A stretch of 64,000 nt of DNA from Marinobacter sp. F4216 (lineage in GTDB: Bacteria; Pseudomonadota; Gammaproteobacteria; Pseudomonadales; Oleiphilaceae): positions 558,001-622,000 of the forward strand of contig NZ_JAIOUO010000003.1 in the NCBI RefSeq assembly GCF_019931195.1, given 5' to 3'. A model generated the notes under the pieces. It saw nothing but the letters and a program-made list of their open reading frames with translations. It was not told the origin of the DNA and did not search any database. Positions within the stretch are counted from its first letter, which is position 1. Each line of letters opens with the position of its first letter. Positions 8,898 through 17,887 of the stretch are shown one piece after another. The translations under genes and the position numbers were made by a program.

Positions 8898-8996
8898 ACA
8901 CACATAATCTGTGGATAACTTTGTGAGCACAGCTTTGAAAGGTGCCCTCTTGCCCTGTAAATCAAGCCTTCCCACACTGTGGCGATATTTTGATCG
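8898..8996 (+). repeat. Intergenic DnaA-box repeat, copy C
   Basis: Same orientation and block order as copy B, ending GTGGCGATATTTTGATCG. The perfect DnaA-box complement TGTGGATAA is at 8910-8918, followed by CTTTGTGAGCACAG. The first few bases differ from copies A and B, so the core begins at CTGTGGATAAC. Confidence 0.85.
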
Positions 8997-9149
8997 CCGA
9001 ATTGCCTATACGCGCCCGTCTGGTGAAGCTTTATTAGGCAAAACTAATGGGGTGATTATCAATCGATACGCTTATCATGTCCTGCCGTCCGAAAACACCT
9101 GCAATACCAGAGCGATAATAAAAATTTTATAGGGAACTCGGGGCAGAAA

Positions 9150-9764
9150 TTATCCCCCTCGCTCAAACTCTGCCACAGCCTCGAGATATTCCCTCAGAAA
9201 GACGTTAATGAGCACGGCTGCGTAGCTGACGACCAAGATAAAAACCGCCATTCCTGCACCAAAAATAAACGTTGCAACTAGATGCCCCAAGTTACTTGAT
9301 TTTTCTGGATCCAGAAAACCGCTGATGGCGGTACCAACGAGTATGACGAAAGCACCCCAGCGTATGGCCTTTAGCTTTGTCTCGGTGGGGATAGATAGAC
9401 TTCTCCGGAACATGATCGTTGTAATAGCGGTTACGAACAGGAGGCCGAGCATGACATTACCAATGATGCCCTCAAACACCACCCAGCCATCAATGCTGTT
9501 TGATCCGATCTCACTGGCCTCTGTACTGACAACAACTGAGCGCCCCTCTCTCATCGGGGCCAATTCATCGACGCCGAGATCAATCAACGCCTCAAACACG
9601 GTCCGAGTGATGTCACTGGAGTACAAATCCAGAACCATCAAACCAAAGACACTCCAGCCAACCATGGAAAAGACAGTCACCGAATGTGCTACGTATTGAA
9701 GAACGAATCGCAACACAAACCTTTCAGAGGGAGAACTCGGAACCCTTAAATCGATACTAGCCAA
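9150..9764 (-). CDS. Uncharacterised four-helix membrane protein
   Basis: 204 residues if translation starts at the TTG at 9764, which follows GGTGGAG by four bases and overlaps the end of the upstream gene by eight bases (translational coupling). Four hydrophobic segments are seen near residues 25-47, 93-115, 133-153 and 162-190, with a soluble loop of about 45 residues after the first. I do not recognise the family. It is the last gene of the operon that begins with the lysozyme-like gene at 11333, and its coding sequence is poorer in G+C than most of the window. Confidence 0.65.
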   Translation of the reverse strand: MASIDLRVPSSPSERFVLRFVLQYVAHSVTVFSMVGWSVFGLMVLDLYSSDITRTVFEALIDLGVDELAPMREGRSVVVSTEASEIGSNSIDGWVVFEGIIGNVMLGLLFVTAITTIMFRRSLSIPTETKLKAIRWGAFVILVGTAISGFLDPEKSSNLGHLVATFIFGAGMAVFILVVSYAAVLINVFLREYLEAVAEFERGG

Positions 9765-10080
9765 AATACTCCACCATCCATTCGCACAGTTTTTTCACAC
9801 TCACGTCCCCCAGTGCAATGCCCTGAAAGTTATCTCCTACCTCTTCCTCAATGGTGATGAACTGGTAAAGCAGTACGCCCGGCTGTTCGTCGTGCAGGAT
9901 CAGGGTAATGCGGCGACGGGTTCGCAGGCAGTCAATGGTGATGACATCCGCCGGGATGCCTGAATTACGCATACCACGGCGCACTTCCACCACCGGGTTA
10001 ATATGCTCATGGGCAGCCTGAATGCTGGCATGAGCATCGCTGACCATATCGGACAGGGACTTGAGAGGATCTTCAGACAT
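9757..10080 (-). CDS. Conserved hypothetical protein, 107 aa
   Basis: Starts MSEDPLKSLSDMVSD at an ATG at 10080 with AAAGG upstream; the longer frame to 10146 is not protein-like. No signal peptide or membrane segment, so probably cytoplasmic. The middle (VEVRRGMRNSGIPADVITID) and the basic LRTRRRITLILHD segment look conserved-domain-like, but I assign no family. The stop codon overlaps the next gene's start, and the upstream 124-residue gene ends 23 bases before, so all are in one operon. Confidence 0.7.
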   Translation of the reverse strand: MSEDPLKSLSDMVSDAHASIQAAHEHINPVVEVRRGMRNSGIPADVITIDCLRTRRRITLILHDEQPGVLLYQFITIEEEVGDNFQGIALGDVSVKKLCEWMVEYFG

Positions 10081-10103
10081 TGGACTGGCCTTTATTGGAA
10101 TTG

Positions 10104-10478
10104 TCAGGATGCCGGCTGAACCACCCCGGACTGGGGCATCAGACAATTCATCATATTGATCGACAGGTCTCGGAACATCTTTTCGGAGGCAATGATCTCA
10201 GGGAAACGGTCGTAGACGGCCCGGCGACAGGATGAGGTTCTACTTTCACTTTGCTGCATACAAGCCTCCCGCGCATCGGAGCTTTCCGTGGTTTGTTCGC
10301 ACAGCGATGGGATCTGATCGACCACATAATCCACAACCACGCCGCGCTCGGCAGGATTGGCCGGGAGGTTCTGAAAACGGCTCGCATCCAGCGGTTCAGA
10401 CGGCGACTGAGATTGTTCCCACAGAACAAACGCAAGGGCAGCTGTGACCAGAATGATCGTGACTTTGGGGAATTTCAT
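10104..10478 (-). CDS. Small exported or membrane-anchored four-cysteine protein
   Basis: 124 residues: a basic start (MKFPK), one hydrophobic stretch (about 6-20) acting as signal anchor or signal peptide, then a periplasmic part with four cysteines in SLCEQ, EACMQ, SSCRRA and MNCLM. Four cysteines in a small periplasmic domain suggest two disulfides. GGAAG precedes the ATG by eight bases. It sits 69 bases after the lysozyme-like gene on the same strand, the position an inhibitor or immunity protein would occupy; that role is speculation. Confidence 0.7.
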   Translation of the reverse strand: MKFPKVTIILVTAALAFVLWEQSQSPSEPLDASRFQNLPANPAERGVVVDYVVDQIPSLCEQTTESSDAREACMQQSESRTSSCRRAVYDRFPEIIASEKMFRDLSINMMNCLMPQSGVVQPAS

Positions 10479-10547
10479 GGAATAGCTTCCGTAGCTGGCA
10501 ATGGCCCGAGATCATATCGGTTCATGCACCATGACTCAAAAGCGGCC

Positions 10548-11333
10548 TCACAACCGTACCAGCTCGTCGTCCTCGTATTCCCGGTCCGCACCGAGCACCA
10601 TCCGGGCTTCATCATCCCTGCGCTTGAGCAACCCTGGCAATCCCTTGTTTTCCCACAGTCGCTTCATCGCTTTGATTTCATCCGCTATCGCCTTGTAATC
10701 CTGTTTCACTACCCAGGCTTGAATCGCCTTCATTTCGCGCCGGTGACTCCCGGACATCCTGGTTCCCCGGTTATACACCAGCGACAAAAGCGCGGCCTGG
10801 GCATCGGGAAAAAGCTTCTCAACGCCTGGGTAGGCCCGCGCGGTGTTTTTCGCGTAGCGGGGCAAGGTGCACTGATAGAAAACCCGCTCCGCCGCATCCA
10901 GGGGGATATCCAGATCACCGAGATTCTTTACAACGGATTTCGCGGAACTGCCCTTCAGCCCGCAAACCACGAGCAACTGTTCCAGAGTCGCGTCACCAAT
11001 CATGCCTGCCCAATCGTTGCGGACCTGGTTGGCCGTGTTGTATCCAAGGTCATAACCAATACCGATGGTCACGCCGGACTGGCCACCGGGATGCACCGGC
11101 GAGCAAAGAAACTTCCGGTAATAAGCCTCCGAGCTGATTTCATGCTTGACCAGAAACTTGAGCCCCTGTTGCGATACGACAAGGGATTCACCGGCCTCCC
11201 GATCAACTGCTTTTGGCGGGGCAAATAACCGGTTTTCCAGGGCGGTCAGAGTTTCCACACCGATAACGCCATCCGGGGTAATCCCAAGGTGCCGCTGAAT
11301 ACGTTGAATGCGAGGCTTGAGGTACGCCGCCAT
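10548..11333 (-). CDS. Lysozyme-like (GH24/pesticin-type) protein with N-terminal peptidoglycan-binding segment
   Basis: 261 residues from an ATG at 11333 preceded by AGGAGGG; the frame is open to 11405 without support. Residues about 4-35 (IQRIQRHLGITPDGVIG) resemble a PG_binding_1 domain. The rest has the GH24-like core: GLKFLVKHE with the candidate catalytic glutamate, a tyrosine-rich hairpin, and VTIGIGYDLGY, which matches the TIG-G-hydrophobic strand of phage-type and pesticin lysozymes; LVYNRGTR is a further family segment. No signal peptide is visible, so export would need a holin, a type VI apparatus or another non-Sec route. First gene of an operon with three small genes. Confidence 0.75.
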   Translation of the reverse strand: MAAYLKPRIQRIQRHLGITPDGVIGVETLTALENRLFAPPKAVDREAGESLVVSQQGLKFLVKHEISSEAYYRKFLCSPVHPGGQSGVTIGIGYDLGYNTANQVRNDWAGMIGDATLEQLLVVCGLKGSSAKSVVKNLGDLDIPLDAAERVFYQCTLPRYAKNTARAYPGVEKLFPDAQAALLSLVYNRGTRMSGSHRREMKAIQAWVVKQDYKAIADEIKAMKRLWENKGLPGLLKRRDDEARMVLGADREYEDDELVRL

Positions 11334-11476
11334 GGTTGCCCTCCTGGAGCTCATCGTCTGAAGGTCGACGGGCCTTTCATTTGCAGAATTCCCGACACTG
11401 CCCAATACTCCGGGATTAAGTGAAGCTGCGGATCAGGCTGTACTGTCGCTTCGGGACACCGAATGAGGCCTACACC

Positions 11477-12306
11477 ATGAAACCGCTACGCTCCTTTGTC
11501 CTGACCGCGCTTACTCCGTTTCTAGGCGCGGCCATCATGCCATCGACTGCGTTCGCAGAAGACACTGAAAACAATGGATTCCCTGACAAGATAATGCTTC
11601 AAGTCGGTGCATTTTCCGTGTTCGACTCCTCTACCAGCCTCACCGCCAACGGCGTCCAAACAGGCCTGGGCACCACCATCGATTTTGAACGGGACCTGGA
11701 TGGTGATACCCGCGTCACCACCCCTTTTTTCGATGCTTATTATCGATTTAACGACCGACACCGTATCGAGCTGGGCACCTTTCAACTGGATCGAAAAGGC
11801 AGCCAGACCATCACCCGCGAAATCAAATTCCTCGACCGCACTTTCAGCGCCACGGCCCAAGTAAACAGCCGAATCAAAAATAACTTCTACAAGATTGCCT
11901 ATGCCTACAGTTTTTACCACCTGGACAAAGTGGAACTGGCCATCTCAGCAGGCTTCAACGTCCTTGATTACGAAGCGGAACTGAAGGGGTCGGGCAACCG
12001 TGTCGCCGAAACAGCCTCAACGACTGCCCCTATGCCGATTTTCGGCTTTCGAATGGACTATGCCGTAACCCCCGCTTGACCACCCGAGTTCGAATGGACA
12101 GTTTCTATTTTGATTTCAGAGATGAAATTCGCGGCTCTCTTCTGGAGCTGCAGGTTGGCGCGGAATATCGGTTGCTGGAAAGCTTTTCCATCGGAGCTTC
12201 CTTGTCCCGGCTCGCCATAGACGTTGACGTGAACGACGACGATCTGAATGGCACCGTGAAAGACCTGTATCGGGGAGCCCGGCTCTACGGCGCCTTCTTT
12301 TTCTGA
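11477..12306 (+). pseudogene. Outer-membrane beta-barrel protein gene interrupted by a frameshift
   Basis: The first frame (11477-12079) has a signal peptide (MKPLRSFVLTALTPFLG...AFA) and barrel-like alternating strands, then stops after FRMDYAVTPA. A second frame continues at once as TTRVRMDSFYFDFRDEIRG and ends at 12306 with LYGAFFF, a typical barrel C-terminus with terminal phenylalanine. Adding a single C in the run at about 12068-12072 would join the frames as AVTPRLTTRVRMD. So this is one roughly 276-residue barrel gene, broken by a one-base deletion or by a sequencing error in a C run. Its specific function is unknown. Confidence 0.75.
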
Positions 12307-12329
12307 GCATTCACTACGTTCTTTGCCCC

Positions 12330-12794
12330 TCAAGCGGGCGGATCGGTCTTGGGAGCCCCCGTCAGGTCCGGCCGTTTCATCAATTCGAAGCCGCCCTGGA
12401 GCAGAACGGACCTGAGCTTCGGGTCCGTCTGCTGCACGACGCCCATGGCAAACGCCGTCATGGCGCATTCCATCGGGTGCTCACGGATGATGGCCCGCAC
12501 CGAATCGACGGACAGTCCACTTCTGTCACCGCTCGTTTTTTTGGTCTTCGAAGACGATCTTGGTGCAATCAACCCCCAGAAGAACAACACCAGAATCAAC
12601 CCACAGCTCCCCCCCACTATCGCCATAGCTTCGGTGTTACCCACCAGCGGCGTCAGCGCCTGTACCGAAGCTTGAACAAGCAGGTAGAAGGAGGTGATCA
12701 GAAGTGCGCACAGAAGAATGACAGCGACGATCAGCCCGACAACCCCTGCAATGATTTTTCGAACGGCATTCTTGAGTACCGTGGAGTCGATCAT
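12330..12794 (-). CDS. Small two-helix membrane protein, coupled to a YqjD-type gene
   Basis: 155 residues from MIDSTVLKN. Two hydrophobic segments (about 15-40 and 55-80) are followed by a basic/serine-rich linker and a soluble tail. Position directly after a YqjD/ElaB-type gene, with the start only four bases beyond that stop, mirrors the yqjD-yqjE order of enterobacteria; this may be a functional counterpart of YqjE (holin-superfamily fold), but similarity is weak. The reading frame has no independent ribosome binding site, so translation is probably coupled. Confidence 0.65.
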   Translation of the reverse strand: MIDSTVLKNAVRKIIAGVVGLIVAVILLCALLITSFYLLVQASVQALTPLVGNTEAMAIVGGSCGLILVLFFWGLIAPRSSSKTKKTSGDRSGLSVDSVRAIIREHPMECAMTAFAMGVVQQTDPKLRSVLLQGGFELMKRPDLTGAPKTDPPA

Positions 12795-12798
12795 GAGG

Positions 12799-13122
12799 CT
12801 AACGATCGAGCAACTTGCCAACCAGAACGCCAATCAGAAACATAATGATGACGCTCAGCAAAGGCCGCTCTTCAATCTTCCGTTCTACGTCGCTAATGGC
12901 TTTGTCACCGGCATTCTTGGCACGGTCAACGGCGTCGCTCCCTTTCTGCCGAACCTGATCAAAAGCCGCCTGGCTTTCCCGTCGGATTTCATCACGCAGA
13001 CTACTGATGTTGCCTTTCTGGTCCTCTGTCACCGCCCGTGTGAGTTTTGCAAAATCGTCACGAAGTTCCTGCAAATCCTGTTTTACCTGGTTGTATTCGT
13101 CCTGACCGGATTTCGCTTGCAT
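12799..13122 (-). CDS. YqjD/ElaB (DUF883)-type membrane-anchored protein
   Basis: 107 residues: a long charged helix (EYNQVKQDLQELRDDFAKL...) of amphipathic, coiled-coil character, then IEERPLLSVIIMFLIGVLVGKLLDR, the C-terminal tail anchor with the GxxxGxLL pattern typical of the YqjD/ElaB/YgaM family. E. coli members associate with stationary-phase ribosomes and tether them to the inner membrane. GAGGAGG-type sequence precedes the ATG. It is cotranscribed with the gene at 12330-12794. Confidence 0.85.
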   Translation of the reverse strand: MQAKSGQDEYNQVKQDLQELRDDFAKLTRAVTEDQKGNISSLRDEIRRESQAAFDQVRQKGSDAVDRAKNAGDKAISDVERKIEERPLLSVIIMFLIGVLVGKLLDR

Positions 13123-13341
13123 TTGTCTGCCTCCTCTCGTTTGAAGTCACTACCAATGAGGTACAGCCAAACCGGGAGCCCGAATCCGAGTGCGACTCAA
13201 CCAGTCACCATCATCGAATGAGCTTAGCACATTGGCACCGAACCGCCGGCTGGGGCGACACGCAAACCATCACCCCGCGCATTGCGCGAATAGCCACTAG
13301 ACTCACTAACGACACTGCCAACAACAAGAGTGTTTTCGCTC

Positions 13342-14505
13342 ATGGAATCAAACGGACGAAACGGCCAAAGCAACGCAAAGAGCCCAGAACCTGACAGCAG
13401 GAATCCACCCCTGCTGGAGGCCGTTAACATTCGAAGCGTTGCGCTGCTTGTTGTGGCCAGCATCGTTACCCTGTACTTCATAGAGTGGGCCAAGGCGGTG
13501 CTTCTGCCACTGGTGGTGGCGATACTCATCAGCTTTACGCTGGACCCACTGGTATCAGGCCTCAGCCGTCTCAGGATTCCCCGCCCTCTGGGCGCGGCCA
13601 TTGTCCTGACGTTGCTGGTAAGCATCGTCGGGTTCGCCAGCATTCCCCTGAAAAACGAAGCCATCACCATGCTCGACCGTATTCCAGCAGCTTTCGACAA
13701 GTTCCAGCGAAAGCAGCTGAATACACCAGACGAGGAAAGCATCGTCGAGAAGGCACAGAAAGTTGCCAAGGAAATCAAGGACACCGCATCAAACGGGTCT
13801 GAGGAGTCCGCTCGCCCTCCAGTGGGTGTCACTCGGGTTCAGCAAGTGGAAAAGCCGTTTGATATCCAGCAATACGTCATCGAAAGCACACCGGCAGCGC
13901 TGGTGCTGATTTCACAGCTTTTCTCGGTGCTGTTTCTGGTCTACTTCCTGCTGTCCGCCGGATCGCTCTACAAACGGAAAGTGGTCAAAATATCCGGACC
14001 CTCCATCGCCCGCATGCGCAAGGCGGAGCGGATCATAGCGGATGTCCACCGGCAGGTGCGTCGGTTCCTGTTCGTGACCGTACTCAGTGGCCTGGTAGTC
14101 GGTATTGCCACATGGCTGGCCTTCCTGTCAGTGAATCTCGATCAGGCGGCACTCTGGGGCGTGCTGGCCGGGATAGCCAGCGGCATTCCCTACCTCGGTC
14201 CCTTCCTGGTATTTCTGGGGTCGGGCCTTGCCGCATTTGTGCAATTCGGCGAACTGAACATGGCCGTTATCGTTGGCGGCCTCTCCCTGATCATCAGCAG
14301 CCTGCAGGGCTACTTTTTGACGCCCTGGCTGACCAGTTTCATTACCAGTCTCAATGCGGTGACCATTTTTGTCGGGCTGTTGTTCTGGGGCTGGTTGTGG
14401 GGGCCGGTCGGCCTGATCGTTGCCACACCGATTCTGATGATCACCAAGTCGATTTGCGATCACGTCGCGAACCTCCGTGTCCTGGGAGCGATACTCGGAA
14501 AATAG
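13342..14505 (+). CDS. AI-2E family transporter (PerM/TqsA-type permease)
   Basis: 387 residues from ATG 13342 (a GTG four codons upstream at 13330 is also possible). Hydrophobic pattern typical of the AI-2E exporter family: two helices at the start (VALLVVASIVTLYFIEWAK...), a central cytoplasmic region with coiled-coil character, and about five C-terminal helices including GIASGIPYLGPFLVFLGSG and the family-typical GWLWGPVGLIVATPILMI. An extra charged insert with TASNGSEESARPP lies near 150-170. Members export autoinducer-2 or act in Na+/H+ exchange; the substrate here is unknown. Confidence 0.88.
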   Translation: MESNGRNGQSNAKSPEPDSRNPPLLEAVNIRSVALLVVASIVTLYFIEWAKAVLLPLVVAILISFTLDPLVSGLSRLRIPRPLGAAIVLTLLVSIVGFASIPLKNEAITMLDRIPAAFDKFQRKQLNTPDEESIVEKAQKVAKEIKDTASNGSEESARPPVGVTRVQQVEKPFDIQQYVIESTPAALVLISQLFSVLFLVYFLLSAGSLYKRKVVKISGPSIARMRKAERIIADVHRQVRRFLFVTVLSGLVVGIATWLAFLSVNLDQAALWGVLAGIASGIPYLGPFLVFLGSGLAAFVQFGELNMAVIVGGLSLIISSLQGYFLTPWLTSFITSLNAVTIFVGLLFWGWLWGPVGLIVATPILMITKSICDHVANLRVLGAILGK

Positions 14506-14574
14506 CGTCGCCGTCACTGACAACCCAACAAAAATAAGCTCAAATAGATTGGCAATACGTCTGGACGACCCGGT

Positions 14575-14593
14575 GGTCTCAACTTCTGAGACC
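14575..14593 (+). terminator. Stem-loop between AI-2E transporter and following gene
   Basis: Perfect 7-bp inverted repeat GGTCTCA / TGAGACC with a five-base loop. It sits 70 bases after the AI-2E stop and right before the ATG at 14595. There is no T run, so it is a weak terminator candidate or a structure limiting access to that ATG. Confidence 0.35.
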
Positions 14594-14612
14594 AATGACG
14601 CACGGAAGACCT

Positions 14613-15743
14613 GTGAAGAAACTATTCCTGATCAGCAGCATCGCTTTGATACTGGCACTCTGTATCAGCCTGGCGATCAAGCCGGTGCCCATCGAGCAAC
14701 GGCTGATACAGGTTCATGCCGGCGATGTGCTGGAAGACTTTCCGGAGTTGGACGAGCAGCCCGTCGAGGTTCAAGCGTTTCTTATAGATATCGCCGACGA
14801 CCGCTTGCTGCTCCTGAAAGCCGAGGCGGCCTTGATGCGCTACCCGGAGATGGCCCGCTCGCTCTTCCCGCTTTACGGCTCCGAACCAGAGTTCCAGAAC
14901 ATCCTGAGGCGCTACGGAGAGCATGCCCTACCGCCGATTCAGTACTTTGTGAACCACCCCATCCGCTCGATTGAATGGATGCGGGACGCCGCGGAGCAGT
15001 ATGAAGCGATCAAACGTTTCTTCTACGGAGAACCCGATACTGAAGTGTCTGAGGAGCAAGCAGTTACCTTCAGCGAACCAATGCCCCCGCAAGAGCGTGG
15101 CTGGTACGCGGTGAATTTCATTCAGAGCGAAGGCCATGACTTCATTGGTCAGTTTAAGGTGGATGCTCAGGGCAATACCCACTGGATTGCAACCGAACGA
15201 GTGCTGGAGGGGCTGAACCAGTTTTTCACCAGCGGCATTCGGGATCTTGAAATCAAATACCGGGCGGAAGAAGCCATCTCTGCCGGTGATATCGGTTGGG
15301 CCTCGGTGGATGTACTGCTATTTGCCAGCGCAACCAAGGTTCTACGTTTAGGCCGCGCAACTGCGGTGACCACCCGTGGCGCCAGCCGGAGCACCCGTAC
15401 CGCTGCCCTCACTACCCGCGCAAGCCAGAGCGCGCGGTGGGTGCTGAGCAGTGCCCGATACGCCAAATGGCCAGCGATCATCGGGGCCGGGTACCTGGTG
15501 CTATCCCACCCCAGCATCATCAACGATCTGTTTGCGGAACTGGCGGAAGTCTTCAATGTGCCGGCCCTGGCATTTCAGATCGTCGGCTGGTTCCTGCTGC
15601 TGCTACCCGCCATCTATCTGGCCCGATGGATGCTCTGGTTGCTTGCTCCCCTGCTCTCCGGAGCGCTCAGGCTGACCCAACACCTGATCACTGTACTCAG
15701 TGGACGAAATCACCGAGCAGTGGCGGCTGACCCCAGGAAGTGA
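14613..15743 (+). CDS. Uncharacterised membrane-anchored protein
   Basis: About 376 residues from the GTG at 14613 (MKKLFLISSIALILAL as initiator), which has GGAAG just upstream and a better signal-like start than the ATG at 14595, which abuts a hairpin. An N-terminal membrane segment is followed by a large periplasmic part rich in acidic residues, an unusual Thr/Arg/Ser-rich stretch (RATAVTTRGASRSTRTAALT), and two C-terminal hydrophobic segments (about 300-320 and 325-350). I do not recognise the family. It ends 19 bases before the convergent enolase-superfamily gene. Confidence 0.7.
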   Translation: MKKLFLISSIALILALCISLAIKPVPIEQRLIQVHAGDVLEDFPELDEQPVEVQAFLIDIADDRLLLLKAEAALMRYPEMARSLFPLYGSEPEFQNILRRYGEHALPPIQYFVNHPIRSIEWMRDAAEQYEAIKRFFYGEPDTEVSEEQAVTFSEPMPPQERGWYAVNFIQSEGHDFIGQFKVDAQGNTHWIATERVLEGLNQFFTSGIRDLEIKYRAEEAISAGDIGWASVDVLLFASATKVLRLGRATAVTTRGASRSTRTAALTTRASQSARWVLSSARYAKWPAIIGAGYLVLSHPSIINDLFAELAEVFNVPALAFQIVGWFLLLLPAIYLARWMLWLLAPLLSGALRLTQHLITVLSGRNHRAVAADPRK

Positions 15744-15762
15744 AACCTGTGTGATGGCCAGA

Positions 15763-16863
15763 TCATTCAAACACGTCATGCAACGCCAGTGCCGAGAAAT
15801 CCGGTTCTACCCCCAGGCCCGGCCGATCACTCAGGCTCATCCGGCCACCGGCAACCTCCGGCGCACCTGTGGCCAGCTGTGACGTGTTGTAGTTATGCAG
15901 ATCCGTGGTGTTCAGTAATGCCTGCGCTGGCGTGCTGGCTGCCAGGTGAGCGTAGGCAGCGGTCGCTATGCCGCTGCCCCAGGCATCTTCGATGGTCATG
16001 GGAATACCGGCATCCGCGCAGACATCCCGTATAACCCGTGACCGGGTCAGGCCACCAAACTTGCTGACCTTCAGGGCCATGGCATCCATGGCGTCATCCC
16101 GTATCGCCCGCTGAACATCCGCCAGCGAATTCAGCCCTTCATCCAGCTTGATGGGGTGCCGGGAGCGCCGCCGTACCGACAGACATTCGTCATAACCGCG
16201 GCAAGGTTGTTCCAGGAAGACATCGATATCCTCGACCGCCCTGGAGAACCGCAGTGCCTGATCCCGACGCCACGCGGCGTTTACATCGCCAACCCAGAGT
16301 TCGTCCGGCTGTTTGAGCCGGCCAAGCCCTTGCATCAGCGCGATGTCCGCCTCAACCTCATGTCCCAGCTTGATCTGGATATGCCGAAAGCCCTCTGCAC
16401 GGTATTGATGTAAAGAAGCCTCCATTTCCCCGGGTTCCGCCAGGGGCACGATCCGGTGCAACGGCATAGACGGGTTCAACAGGCCACCCAGCAGGGTGTA
16501 CACCGGTAACCCCGCTGCCTTACCCAGCAGATCCCAGCACGCGATATCAATCGCCGCCTTGGCAACGGCGTGACCGGTCAGCGCCTGATCCATTCGCTCG
16601 TTGATGCGGGCAACCTGCCGTGGATCTTGCCCAATGACGGTGGGGGCCAGTACCTCGAGACATGAGGGCAGCCCCTCCGAAAACGCTGCCATGTAATTCG
16701 GACCGCAGGGGCACACTTCCCCGTATCCCGCCAGACCGGTATCGGTCTCCAGGGCCACGACTGTCGCGGTGAACACCGTATGGGATCGCCCACCCGCGAA
16801 CGCGTAGGCCTTGCCGGCGTATTCCAGCTCTGCTGTGTATACCGCCATGGACTCGACACGCAT
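15763..16863 (-). CDS. Enolase-superfamily enzyme, mandelate racemase/muconate lactonizing type
   Basis: 366 residues with an N-terminal capping domain and a C-terminal barrel. Visible active-site elements: IQIKLG with the first-strand lysine region, metal ligands in VGDVNAAW, FLEQP and KLDEGL, and a second acid/base lysine in LKVSKFGG. The early loop GYGEVCPCGPNYMAAF resembles the loops of the cis-3-hydroxyproline dehydratase and hydroxyproline-betaine epimerase groups, so an amino-acid or betaine substrate is plausible but unproven. AGGAG lies nine bases before the ATG. It appears monocistronic, with no transporter or catabolic partner next to it. Confidence 0.85.
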   Translation of the reverse strand: MRVESMAVYTAELEYAGKAYAFAGGRSHTVFTATVVALETDTGLAGYGEVCPCGPNYMAAFSEGLPSCLEVLAPTVIGQDPRQVARINERMDQALTGHAVAKAAIDIACWDLLGKAAGLPVYTLLGGLLNPSMPLHRIVPLAEPGEMEASLHQYRAEGFRHIQIKLGHEVEADIALMQGLGRLKQPDELWVGDVNAAWRRDQALRFSRAVEDIDVFLEQPCRGYDECLSVRRRSRHPIKLDEGLNSLADVQRAIRDDAMDAMALKVSKFGGLTRSRVIRDVCADAGIPMTIEDAWGSGIATAAYAHLAASTPAQALLNTTDLHNYNTSQLATGAPEVAGGRMSLSDRPGLGVEPDFSALALHDVFE

Positions 16864-16946
16864 AGTTGGGGTCTCCTGAAAACCAAAATTCCATCTTCAG
16901 CATAGCGCGGACTTGGCAGGGGAAGGGAACCACCTTCACACGCGGG

Positions 16947-17636
<690 letters not shown>

Positions 17637-17887
17637 TTGTTGTCCTCTATATCCGTAAAATCCATCTCTACTGCACTGTACTGTAAAGCAAAAAATGAAA
17701 CCCTCCCCCATCTGGACAAGTAAAAATTTGCAAAAAGCGAGAGTCGGGGCCGCGGTAAAACGCTTCGCAAGAGGCGGCCATAGACTAACTTGAGGTTATT
17801 AAGCTCAAACAAAGTTCGGATCCAGAACAAACACTCATGTTCCAGCCCCACCCGATCACTGGATGAGCCACGAAAAAGGAGGGAAGC

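Larger units (their letters stand above)
8593..9149. other. 557-base intergenic region holding two DnaA-box repeats
   Basis: No protein-like frame is visible; short frames on the minus strand merely read through the repeats. The region holds copies B and C, starting 291 bases apart, and is visibly richer in A+T than the neighbouring genes, especially 9010-9130. A near-match to a DnaA box in the opposite orientation (TTATCCAGA) lies at 8851-8859 between the copies. Confidence 0.65.

Noticed and set aside
8587-8977. Two short minus-strand frames with shared peptide (LCSQ-YPQ)
   Set aside because: They share the peptide only because both read through the DnaA-box repeat.
6825-8996. Interpretation of the repeats as oriC
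   Set aside because: Only one perfect box per copy, spread over 2 kb around a peptidase gene, no DUE-like AT tract plus dnaA/dnaN/gidA context. An origin is not supported.
10251-11228. Plus-strand frame of 325 codons opposite the lysozyme-like gene
   Set aside because: Overlaps two minus-strand genes with better starts, ribosome binding sites and domains.
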